64,000 nt of DNA from Pedobacter westerhofensis. GTDB taxonomy: Bacteria; Bacteroidota; Bacteroidia; Sphingobacteriales; Sphingobacteriaceae. The notes below the pieces were generated by a model. The model worked only from the letters and a program-made list of their open reading frames with translations. It was not told where the DNA came from and did not search any database. The stretch covers positions 186,001-250,000 of the forward strand of contig NZ_FXTN01000010.1 in assembly GCF_900182595.1 (NCBI RefSeq), read 5' to 3'. Position numbers and translations under genes: made by a program. Shown here in pieces: positions 7,389-15,427 of the stretch; position 1 is the first letter of the stretch; the number at the start of each line of letters is the position of its first letter.

Positions 7389-8612
7389 TTACTTGATTTT
7401 GAAAATACCACCTACAAATGTGCCTGTGATTTTAGCGCCTCTGGTTGCAGTAAGTGAAGCAACATTGATCTGGTAAATGTAGGTTCCGTCTGCAGTTGTT
7501 ACAGGGTAGAATACATTTCCGCCTTCAACATATACAGGGAATGAACGCCCACCAACGCCGTTATGAATTGGCACACCGGTTACATCCTTGATTGTGCTTG
7601 CATTCAGGTCAATGATGGAGATTTTTAAGTTTTTATCACCCCATCTGTCTGCCGCAGTCTGTGAAGTGAGTGTACTGATGGCAGCGATAGCTATTCCGTT
7701 ACCCAGGTATTTAATGTGTGAGATTTTACCACCCAGCAAGTCAGTATTGAAGAAATAAGTTGGATCAAAAGTAGTTGCTCCGCTTTTGATACGCAGGAAA
7801 CCACCTGGCTTAAGCGACTGTGAAAAGCCGTTTGAGATATTGCTGGATGACATCGCATAGATATCGCCATTTTCAACTTTGAATAAGCCGTTCTTTGTTT
7901 GCCATGCTCCTGTAGGACCTGTACGAGTATCCGTAAATACCTGTTGGAAAACCATTTCAGGATAAGAGAAAACAGCGATATAGTTTCTATCTACCAGATT
8001 TGTGCCGTAGCTCGCATCAAAGTGCATGTAGCTTAAATAAAACTTATTGCCGTTAATTGCCCAGCCAGTGTAGATCGGGTCATTTGCGCCAACTACAAGT
8101 GGTGCCGTAGGGCTGGTGATTGTTTTTGTGATTTGTTTGCTGGCGATGTTTACAAAATAGAAAGAGATATTTGACCCTACAGTTTGTGTTGGAATCTCAA
8201 TACCCATCATCTGCGTATCATCGATCTGGAAAATATCATTTAAGGCTCTTGGAAAAACGGAGCTTCCGGTAAGCACAAGGTTACTTGGTGCAGTAGCGCT
8301 GTAATCGATACCGTTCGCATTTACTTCTCCCAAACCGCCAATCGCAAATACAGATTTATTTCCTGCTGCGTAATCGCGGTATCCAGTTAAAGTTAATCCA
8401 TTTCCGATTGGTGTGATTGTTCCTGTGGTTAAGCTGTTGGCAGCAACCATATAATTCACATTCACGTTATCACTTCCTGTAACGCCAATACCCAAAGCAT
8501 ACACGCTTTCGCCCGTAACCGGAGTTGAATTGTCATTACTTTTACTGCAGGATACAGCTGCGAAAGCGATCACTGCGAGCATTGTCGATTTGTAGAGATT
8601 TCTAATATTCAT
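7389..8612 (-). CDS. DUF4374-domain lipoprotein of the iron-uptake operon
   Basis: 407 residues. The leader ends with the lipobox AVSC (Cys22), predicting a lipid-anchored periplasmic or outer-membrane protein. The body is rich in beta-strands with repeating blade-like units (for example GWAINGNKFYLSYMHFD and KISIIDLNAST), matching DUF4374 proteins, which have a propeller-like fold. The family occurs between TonB-dependent receptors and PepSY proteins in Bacteroidota, exactly as here, suggesting a role in binding or processing a siderophore or haem-like ligand. The function is not established. It starts 42 bases after the receptor gene stop. Confidence 0.83.
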   Translation of the reverse strand: MNIRNLYKSTMLAVIAFAAVSCSKSNDNSTPVTGESVYALGIGVTGSDNVNVNYMVAANSLTTGTITPIGNGLTLTGYRDYAAGNKSVFAIGGLGEVNANGIDYSATAPSNLVLTGSSVFPRALNDIFQIDDTQMMGIEIPTQTVGSNISFYFVNIASKQITKTITSPTAPLVVGANDPIYTGWAINGNKFYLSYMHFDASYGTNLVDRNYIAVFSYPEMVFQQVFTDTRTGPTGAWQTKNGLFKVENGDIYAMSSSNISNGFSQSLKPGGFLRIKSGATTFDPTYFFNTDLLGGKISHIKYLGNGIAIAAISTLTSQTAADRWGDKNLKISIIDLNASTIKDVTGVPIHNGVGGRSFPVYVEGGNVFYPVTTADGTYIYQINVASLTATRGAKITGTFVGGIFKIK

Positions 8613-8654
8613 TCTGTAGTTTATTGATGTGTCTGTTGTGAATGATGTTGATTA

Positions 8655-11075
8655 TTATTTACTGATGAAATAGCGTAATTTGACATAAAAGGCCCTGCCC
8701 GGTTTTTGCATACGGTACGAGTCAAAGAGCTCGTTGTCAAAGATGTTCCTGCATTCCAGGTTAATGTTATATTTCCCCTTTGCCATACCGTAATTGATAT
8801 AGATGTTATGGGCAACCTGTGTTGGGATAATATCTGTCTTTGCTGCCAGTGTACCTATTTCAGTAGCGCTGAGATAATAGTTTTTCACATAGCTGAGGCT
8901 GTAGTTGAATGATAGCACCGCATCTTTCTGTATGCCCGAAATTTGTGTGCCCAGATTAAAGTTTCCAAACAGGTACGGGATGTTTGGCATTCTGAAGCCT
9001 TTCAAAATGTTGGCCGTGTTTCCACCGGTAAAGCCACTGGTAGCAATAGAATCAGTCTGATCTGTTATTTTTTGCCAGGTGATATTTGCCGAAGCATGTA
9101 TCAGTCCTTTATAGTCATATTTTACTTCGCCATCTATACCAACTGTGCGGACATTACCTGTATTGATAAAGGAAGAAGTTGGCGAACTGGCTGAAGCAGG
9201 AACCCTGATGAAGTCTGACGTTGCCCTGTAGATGAATCCCGGTTCAATACTGATACGGTGATCTTTGGAAGTAGGCAAAGTATATCTCAGTCCCGCGTTA
9301 AAGTTTTCACTTTTCTCAGGCTTAAGGCTTGGGTTTTTGAGGATAAACAATCCGTCCCCAAATAATTCATCAGGCTCCGGCAGGCGGTAAGCATGTTCAA
9401 ATGAAAGTTTTGCCAGCAGGTCTGATCGCAGGTAATAAGCAGAGGCAAAGCCTGCGCCAAAATTTGTTGCACTTTTATTTAATGCAGAATTGACTACACC
9501 ACCGTTGGTAAAAGTTCCGGTTGTCTCAAACGAGTTTGCATCATAATTATACAACTTTGCGAATACCGACGTGGTAAACTTATTTTTAATTTCATAGTTC
9601 CAGGAAGCACCAAGTACGTTCTTTGTGGCATTGGTAGGAAACTGGTTGGCAATTTTCCCGGGATCTTCAGGGTCGAAGCCGGTTCTTTTATAATTCGTGT
9701 AAACGTAGTTGAGGGAGATAACCTGGCGTTCAGCGAGGCGGTAGTTGAGGTTAAGCGTAGTGAGTAATTCTTTGTTTTTGATCTTGTTCCTCGTTCTTGT
9801 CAATTCTCCGCCAATACTGCTTGGATAGTATTCGCCCAGCCAGTTATAGACCCTTGAAGCCGTATCAATCTGCTGGAAGCTTGTAATGTTGTAGGCTGCG
9901 TATAAACTCACATCAAGTCCCGGCAAAAACAGATCTTTCTTTGCGTATTTTAAGGTTGGGATATAAGATTGCGAGTTTGAAGTAATTGCTCCAAAAGGAC
10001 GGTCCATGCTGCTTACCCCGGTTTGCTGATCTTTATCATTACCTGACACCAGTAAACCGAACAATAACCTGTCAGCATATTTCTTGCCTGCAATACCTGC
10101 CTCAATTTGCATTGTTCCGGATTCATAATCGTCATGAAACCTTTTCACATTTGCTCTTGAGATCTCATTACCATTCGCATCGCGGATAGGTACGTTTACT
10201 TTGTAATCATTATTTGAGAAGTTGTAAAATCCATTGGCCCTGAGGGTAAAACCACTTTTAGCATTGGTATAAGCCGCATTTAATGACGCTCTGTGGGTAT
10301 TGAAAGAACCGTAACTATAGGATGCATCGAGGAAATTTGCATTTGTACGTGTGATAATATTGACTGCCCCTGCGAGGGCATCCGTACCAAGTCCTACCGG
10401 GAGCACCCCTTTATAAACCTCAATCCGTTCTGCCATGTTCGCAGGGAAGTTATTAAGTGTAAGAGATGATCCAAAGTTATCCATCGGGATGCCGTCCAGG
10501 AAAAACTTCACCTGCTTACCGCTAAATCCGTTTAGTGAAAAGTTGAAATTAGATCCCAGTCCTCCTGTTTCCCTGATCCTTACCCCGCTTACGGTGTTCA
10601 GGACCTGGTTGATATCACCGCCCTGGTTATGTAATGTTTTGGCGTCAATAGCGGTAACGTTAAATCCCTGATCATTAACCTTCTGAGTTTTTGTTTTTTC
10701 CCTGATGCTTACTTCATCCATATCGGTACTCTGTGAAAGTACAATATCACTCAGCCTGAGGTCGCTGCCTGCACTTACTTCAATCTTAGTGCTGTACGTA
10801 TGAAAACCAACACGGCTGATCTGCAAAGTATATTGCCCTGCCGGGGCTGCCAAGCTGAAAGTACCGTCTGCTGCTGCATCCGTTCTGTAAGATGTCCCTT
10901 TAAGTGTTATTTGTGCAGCGGTAACTGCATCTCCATTCCTAGATGAAACTTTACCGATGATGTAAACCTGCTTATTCTGACTGTAAACTTTTGGTGGTAG
11001 GAAAACTGATAATATCGCCAACAACAAAAGTAAAGAGTTACTGTATTTGTGCTGATCAGGTATAGTTGTATTCAT
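8655..11075 (-). CDS. TonB-dependent siderophore-type receptor
   Basis: 806 residues: signal peptide (cleaved near VYSQN), carboxypeptidase-regulatory-like domain (about 38-115, with YTLQISRVGFHTYS), plug domain (about 135-240; LDGIPMDNFGSSLTLNNFP, IEVYKGVLPVGLGTDALAG) and a 22-strand-type barrel ending in aromatic RYFISK. It takes up a ferric chelate across the outer membrane using TonB energy. It heads an operon with DUF4374 and PepSY. The 311-base upstream region carries two palindromes of AGAATTATT type (11111-11153), likely sites for an iron regulator. The substrate cannot be told from sequence. Confidence 0.9.
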   Translation of the reverse strand: MNTTIPDQHKYSNSLLLLLAILSVFLPPKVYSQNKQVYIIGKVSSRNGDAVTAAQITLKGTSYRTDAAADGTFSLAAPAGQYTLQISRVGFHTYSTKIEVSAGSDLRLSDIVLSQSTDMDEVSIREKTKTQKVNDQGFNVTAIDAKTLHNQGGDINQVLNTVSGVRIRETGGLGSNFNFSLNGFSGKQVKFFLDGIPMDNFGSSLTLNNFPANMAERIEVYKGVLPVGLGTDALAGAVNIITRTNANFLDASYSYGSFNTHRASLNAAYTNAKSGFTLRANGFYNFSNNDYKVNVPIRDANGNEISRANVKRFHDDYESGTMQIEAGIAGKKYADRLLFGLLVSGNDKDQQTGVSSMDRPFGAITSNSQSYIPTLKYAKKDLFLPGLDVSLYAAYNITSFQQIDTASRVYNWLGEYYPSSIGGELTRTRNKIKNKELLTTLNLNYRLAERQVISLNYVYTNYKRTGFDPEDPGKIANQFPTNATKNVLGASWNYEIKNKFTTSVFAKLYNYDANSFETTGTFTNGGVVNSALNKSATNFGAGFASAYYLRSDLLAKLSFEHAYRLPEPDELFGDGLFILKNPSLKPEKSENFNAGLRYTLPTSKDHRISIEPGFIYRATSDFIRVPASASSPTSSFINTGNVRTVGIDGEVKYDYKGLIHASANITWQKITDQTDSIATSGFTGGNTANILKGFRMPNIPYLFGNFNLGTQISGIQKDAVLSFNYSLSYVKNYYLSATEIGTLAAKTDIIPTQVAHNIYINYGMAKGKYNINLECRNIFDNELFDSYRMQKPGRAFYVKLRYFISK

Positions 11076-11386
11076 AATCTATTTTGTGACGCAAAGCTAG
11101 CATTCTATTCAGAATTATTCTTAATAAATATAGAATTATTCATAATAATTCTAAACAATTTGAAATGCAGTTCTTTATACCGTGTAAACAGCCCGGTTTT
11201 AAGCATCTTCGAAAGAGTTTTTGAAGTATATTGAGCGAGGCGTATTGTTTCACAACAGGCAGCCGTATTGTGGCACCTGAATCACCGTAACTGTATGATT
11301 GAGCAGGGACTGCAAAAAGTAAAATACAGACCCCTTTCTATCGTCAATTTATATTATTTTTGAAATAAAGGATCAACCAAATACGA
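11076..11386. promoter_or_regulatory. Divergent promoter region between TonB receptor and alpha-L-fucosidase
   Basis: A 311-base gap. Near the receptor it holds AGAATTATTC twice, 21 bases apart (11111 and 11132). The second forms a perfect 10-bp inverted repeat, TAGAATTATT/AATAATTCTA (11131-11140, 11144-11153). These look like operators of a Fur-type repressor. Near the fucosidase, TATTTTTG at 11355-11362 fits the Bacteroidota -7 element TAnnTTTG, 25 bases before the ATG. No gene is seen in the gap. Confidence 0.55.
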
Positions 11387-12682
11387 ATGAAGAAATTATC
11401 TATGATCATTGCCCTTTGCATGGCCCTTGCTGCGCAGACAAAGGCACAAACCTATACCCCAAGCGCAAGTAACCTGGCTGCCAGAAAAACATTTCAGGAC
11501 CTGAAATTTGGCCTGTTTATCCATTGGGGGATTTACAGTGAGCTGGGCAGAGGCGAGTGGGTAATGAACAACGACCATATTTCGTATGACAACTATAAGC
11601 GGCTGGCAGACTTTTTTAACCCGCAGGCTTTTAGTGCGCACGACTGGGTAATGTTTGCGAAAAATGCTGGCATGAAATATATTACCGTTACGTCAAGGCA
11701 CCATGACGGCTTTAGCATGTTCGGCACCAAACAGTCAGCCTATAATATTGTAGATGCTACGCCTTATCACAAAGATCCGATGATGGAGCTGGCCAAGGAA
11801 TGTAAAAAGGAAGGCATAGAGCTTCATTTCTACTATTCTCTGCTCGACTGGGGACGGGCGGATTATGCCTATGGCAGCCGAATTGAAGATGGCAAGCCTC
11901 TAAATGGCAACTGGGACAGCTATATCAGTTTCATGAAAAAGCAGCTTACCGAGCTGATTACAAAATACCCGGGAGTAAAGGGGATCTGGTTTGACGGTCA
12001 TTGGGAACGTAAAACGGTAAACTGGCATTATGACGAGATCTATGGATTGATCCACAAGCTCAACCCGGCAATCCTGGTAGGGAACAACCACCATCTTGCC
12101 CCAAAACCAGGAGAAGATTTTCAGCTCTTTGAAAAAGACCTTCCGGGAAATAACCTCACCGGCTTTAGCGGAGAGGCCAAAATCGGCGACCTGCCGCTGG
12201 AAACCTGTGAAACAATTAACGGCAGCTGGGGCTTTAGCCTCTCTGACAATAAATATAAAACTCCAAAAGAAATTATTGATTACCTGGTTGGCGCTGCTGG
12301 CCGAAATGCAAATTTCCTGCTGAATATCGGCCCGATGCCAAATGGTAAGATACAGCAAGAATTTACGGATACAATGGCTGTTGTAGGAAAATGGTTACAA
12401 AAGAATGGCGAAAGTGTGTATGGTACAAGGGGAAATCTTGTTGCCCCTCAGCCCTGGGGCGTAATCACTCATAAAAACAAAACCGTTTATGCGCACATCC
12501 TGGTATGGCCAAAGGAGAATTATATTTTTATTCCCAAACTAAAGGAAAAACTTAACAAAGCTATGCTGCTCGGCACAAAAACAGCAGTTAAGTATAAACA
12601 ACAGGAAGAAGGTGTATTCATTTATTTAGATGGAGTTAAAGATGCTCCCTATGATACGGTGATACAGTTGAGCACTGATTAA
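11387..12682 (+). CDS. Secreted alpha-L-fucosidase, GH29
   Basis: 431 residues with a signal peptide (cleaved near TKAQT, residue 21). GH29 hallmarks: FGLFIHWGIYS (residues 41-51), TSRHHDGF (102-109), and the nucleophile D203 in GIWFDGHWE. It hydrolyses terminal alpha-L-fucose from glycans, in the periplasm or outside. The C-terminal part forms a short beta domain ending in YDTVIQLS. A CE12 acetylesterase follows 92 bases later on the same strand, suggesting shared transcription and a plant cell-wall target. A separate L-fucose import and oxidation operon lies at 41-45 kb. Confidence 0.93.
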   Translation: MKKLSMIIALCMALAAQTKAQTYTPSASNLAARKTFQDLKFGLFIHWGIYSELGRGEWVMNNDHISYDNYKRLADFFNPQAFSAHDWVMFAKNAGMKYITVTSRHHDGFSMFGTKQSAYNIVDATPYHKDPMMELAKECKKEGIELHFYYSLLDWGRADYAYGSRIEDGKPLNGNWDSYISFMKKQLTELITKYPGVKGIWFDGHWERKTVNWHYDEIYGLIHKLNPAILVGNNHHLAPKPGEDFQLFEKDLPGNNLTGFSGEAKIGDLPLETCETINGSWGFSLSDNKYKTPKEIIDYLVGAAGRNANFLLNIGPMPNGKIQQEFTDTMAVVGKWLQKNGESVYGTRGNLVAPQPWGVITHKNKTVYAHILVWPKENYIFIPKLKEKLNKAMLLGTKTAVKYKQQEEGVFIYLDGVKDAPYDTVIQLSTD

Positions 12683-12774
12683 TCAACGTTCACTGATCAG
12701 TTTCGATTGATCGGCGCTAATGATATGAACTGAACCTCCGGATAACAAGGCCTCCGGTTTCTGAACCACATGTT

Positions 12775-14043
12775 ATGAAGAATTCTCTGTTGATCCTGTG
12801 TATGCTGTTTTCCCTTAAGCCCTTATCTGGCAGGGGGCAGGAAAATGCTGCAGCACAAAAGCAAACATCCTTTAGCTATAACTTTGGCAGGGACAGGATC
12901 AGCAACGGAACTATAAGGGTGGATCCTTCAGACAGCTACGCTGCCGCAAAAGGATACGGATTTGATTTTGGCACCCGGCCGGGCGCCCAGCCATTTTACT
13001 TTTCTGTCCGGCTGCCCGAAGGAAACTACAGTGTTACGGTAAAACTGGGGAGCCCCACACGCGCGGCCCTTAGTACCGTAAAAGCAGAATCACGCCGCCT
13101 GATGCTGGAAAACGTATCCACTGCCCCGGGAAAGTTTATTACCAAAACATTTATCGTAAATATCAAAGACCGCAACATCACAGGCGGCGGACAGGTAAAG
13201 CTGAAGCCCCGCGAGCTGACAAAGCTCGACTGGGATGATAAGCTTACGCTGGAATTTGACCTTCAAACCGTTATACAATCAATCGTAATCCGCAAAACCG
13301 AAGATCAGGTAACTGTTTTCCTGGCAGGCAATTCTACCGTGGTAAACCAGGATGAAGAACCCTGGGCCTCATGGGGACAGATGGTCCCCCGCTTTTTTAA
13401 ACCGGGAATAGCCATTGCCAATCATGCCGAATCAGGGTTATCCCTGGGCAGCTTTATTGGCAGTAAACGGCTGGAGAAGATCCTGAGCGTAATCAAGCCC
13501 GGTGATTATGTATTTGCAGAGTTTGGCCATAACGATGAAAAGGAAAAAGGCCCTGAAGATGGCCCTTATAAATCTTATACAGAGCGCCTGCACATATTTG
13601 CAAAAAAAATAAAGAGCAAAAACGCACATCTGGTGATCCTGACCCCTACCGCACGCAGGTCCTTTAACAGCGCAGGGCAGATGGAAAATTCTCATGGGGA
13701 TTATCCCGATGCAGCCAGAAAGGTTGCACAGGAAGAAGGGCTTCCTCTGATAGACCTGACCGCGCTGACCACAACACTCTATGAGGCTCTTGGGCCTGAG
13801 GAATCTAAAAAAGCATTCGTTATCTACCCTGAGCAAAATCTGAACGACAATACCCATTTTAATCCCTATGGGGCATATGAGATTGCGAAGATCGTTGTAC
13901 AGGGGATAAAAAACAGCCTGCCAGGGCTTGCAGGATATCTTTATGAGCTGCCCGCTTTTGACCCGGCACATCCTGACCCCTTCGCTGCCTTTAACTGGCC
14001 GGCAAGCCCAAAAACCAGCCTGACCAAACCCGACGGGAATTAA
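12775..14043 (+). CDS. Rhamnogalacturonan acetylesterase-like SGNH hydrolase, CE12
   Basis: 422 residues: signal peptide, an N-terminal beta-sandwich (about 30-172; FDFGTRPGAQPFYFSVRLPE) and an SGNH esterase domain. Catalytic blocks: S187 in LAGNSTVV, N253 in FGHND, and D358/H361 in NDNTHFNPYG. CE12 enzymes remove acetyl groups from pectin rhamnogalacturonan. The C-terminal tail is proline rich and probably disordered. The neighbour fucosidase supports a role in stripping decorated pectin; other acetylated sugars are possible. Confidence 0.88.
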   Translation: MKNSLLILCMLFSLKPLSGRGQENAAAQKQTSFSYNFGRDRISNGTIRVDPSDSYAAAKGYGFDFGTRPGAQPFYFSVRLPEGNYSVTVKLGSPTRAALSTVKAESRRLMLENVSTAPGKFITKTFIVNIKDRNITGGGQVKLKPRELTKLDWDDKLTLEFDLQTVIQSIVIRKTEDQVTVFLAGNSTVVNQDEEPWASWGQMVPRFFKPGIAIANHAESGLSLGSFIGSKRLEKILSVIKPGDYVFAEFGHNDEKEKGPEDGPYKSYTERLHIFAKKIKSKNAHLVILTPTARRSFNSAGQMENSHGDYPDAARKVAQEEGLPLIDLTALTTTLYEALGPEESKKAFVIYPEQNLNDNTHFNPYGAYEIAKIVVQGIKNSLPGLAGYLYELPAFDPAHPDPFAAFNWPASPKTSLTKPDGN

Positions 14044-14064
14044 TACCTTTTTTGATTTTCCAGG

Positions 14065-14088
14065 ATAAAGGGATAAATATCCCTTTAT
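14065..14088 (+). terminator. Palindromic hairpin after the acetylesterase gene
   Basis: ATAAAGGGATA (14065-14075) pairs with TATCCCTTTAT (14078-14088), giving an 11-bp inverted repeat 21 bases after the CE12 stop. It is followed by ATTTGGGGATTTTTTG, with six T some ten bases after the stem, so it is likely but not a textbook terminator. Confidence 0.5.
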
Positions 14089-14134
14089 TTGGGGATTTTT
14101 TGTCCATCCGGAAAATCTCTCTTTTGTACATGAT

Positions 14135-14177
14135 ATCCCCGTAGTGGTAGTCCAGGGATTACTGCCGGGGATTTTTA
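14135..14177 (+). promoter_or_regulatory. GC-stem hairpin with T-run in the leader of the DUF4397 gene
   Basis: ATCCCCG (14135-14141) pairs with CGGGGAT (14166-14172), followed by a run of T, and the inner arms pair imperfectly. It ends about 28 bases before the DUF4397 start codon. It may terminate transcription coming from the acetylesterase or control the lipoprotein's leader. The element GGGGATTTTT also occurs at about 14091-14100. Confidence 0.4.
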
Positions 14178-14204
14178 CGCAATTATAAATATCAATTTAA
14201 ATTT

Positions 14205-14939
14205 ATGAAATTCTTAAAGAACAAACTCTCCCTGTTTAATCTGGCAGGTATCGCAGTATTATCAGCCGTGCTGATGATGAGCTCATGCAGTGATGATGAT
14301 GATAATTCCGGACCGGAACAGCAGGCGAAGGTAAAAGTGATCAATGGTATATATGATAATCCTGATTACATCATCAAAGTAAATGGTACAGACCTGAGCA
14401 GTACACCACTGGCGTATAGAAAATCAACTGATTACGTATCAGTATCGGCAAACGATCCGGAACTTGTGGTTACAGAACAGTCCAGCAATAAAGTAGTGCT
14501 TACCAGCAAGCTGGCCGTAGCCCCCGGAACAAATACATCAATTTATCTGGAAGCAGCATCGGCAACTGAGCCTGCAGGCAGCTTTCAGATAGATGACGAC
14601 CTTACAACCGTGACCGCAAAAAAGGCGAAAATCCGTTTTGTTAATGTGAGCCCTGATGGCGGAAGCCTTGACCTGCTGCTTAACGGACAAGCAGTAGCAA
14701 CATCTGCTACAGGAATAGCCCCTAAAAAGGCAAGCCCCTTTATCGAAATCGATCCGGTAGCGGGAGCTACTTTTTCACTGAGACAGACCGGCACGGATAA
14801 TATTTTAGCTACCGTTCCAAACGTGAATGTTGAAGAAGGACAGTTTACTACCCTTTGGGCTGTAGGAACACAAAGCCTCTCTGCCAATCCTGCCGCAAAA
14901 CTGGCTGTTGGCGTTATCGTCAATAAATCTGCTAAATAA
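14205..14939 (+). CDS. DUF4397-domain lipoprotein
   Basis: 244 residues with a leader ending in lipobox MSSC (Cys about 28), followed by an acidic DDDD linker. Two similar beta-sandwich units follow (KVKVINGIYDNPDYIIKVNG and KIRFVNVSPDGGSLDLLLNG), the typical DUF4397 repeat. It should be a surface or periplasmic lipid-anchored protein; its function is unknown. Two hairpins lie just upstream. It occupies the place where the DNA-binding half of the convergent response regulator would be expected, with only 77 bases between the two stops. Confidence 0.8.
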   Translation: MKFLKNKLSLFNLAGIAVLSAVLMMSSCSDDDDNSGPEQQAKVKVINGIYDNPDYIIKVNGTDLSSTPLAYRKSTDYVSVSANDPELVVTEQSSNKVVLTSKLAVAPGTNTSIYLEAASATEPAGSFQIDDDLTTVTAKKAKIRFVNVSPDGGSLDLLLNGQAVATSATGIAPKKASPFIEIDPVAGATFSLRQTGTDNILATVPNVNVEEGQFTTLWAVGTQSLSANPAAKLAVGVIVNKSAK

Positions 14940-15016
14940 CACATTCAGGATAACAATCCATTAACAGGCCATCTGTAAAGCCAGCTCTTAAAATTTGATT
15001 TGGGCAAGCGCTGCGG

Positions 15017-15394
15017 TTACAGGTGGCCTGTTGATATCAGTTCCAGAATGGTAGTTCGCAAACTCTGGTTGAGCCCGCTTTTTAAAATATATCCCGAAGC
15101 GCCTGCACGCAGTAATTCATGTATCCTGTCTTCGTCTTCAAAAACTGTTTGTATCAGTACCTGTACATGCGGCACTTCTTTTTTAACTTGCCTGATGGTT
15201 TCGGTTTCATCAATTCCCGGCATTTCAATATCCATTAAAATGACGTCTGGCCTGGATTGTAAAACCTTTTCTACAAAATTCTGGGCAGATCCATAACTGC
15301 CTACGATCTCAAATGCTGGGTCTGTGGTCAACAACAGAACTATACTGTTCCGAACGTTTTTATTATCATCAAAAATTGCAATGCGAGTCCTCAT
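15017..15394 (-). CDS. Response regulator reduced to its receiver domain (LuxR-type output domain missing)
   Basis: About 125 residues forming a complete receiver domain of the NarL/LuxR type: the acidic pair in AIFDDNKN, phosphoacceptor Asp in VILMDIEMPG, Thr in IQTVF and Lys in YILKSG. The protein stops at ELISTGHL, where relatives continue with a linker and a LuxR helix-turn-helix of about 70 residues. In another frame the next bases read PPVTAALAQIKF before a stop, which looks like the usual linker and suggests a one-base frameshift plus loss of the output domain. The upstream kinase gene ends about 33 bases before the ATG at 15394; a TTG at 15403 is the only earlier start. Confidence 0.8.
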   Translation of the reverse strand: MRTRIAIFDDNKNVRNSIVLLLTTDPAFEIVGSYGSAQNFVEKVLQSRPDVILMDIEMPGIDETETIRQVKKEVPHVQVLIQTVFEDEDRIHELLRAGASGYILKSGLNQSLRTTILELISTGHL

Positions 15395-15427
15395 AACTTT
15401 CAATTTAATCTAAACATACCATCAATT

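Noticed and set aside
11900..12358. Minus-strand 152-residue frame inside the fucosidase gene
   Set aside because: It is a shadow of a clearly conserved GH29 gene and has no domain or leader of its own.
13438..13971. Minus-strand 177-residue frame inside the acetylesterase gene
   Set aside because: Shadow of the CE12 coding frame; cysteine-rich and unlike any known family.
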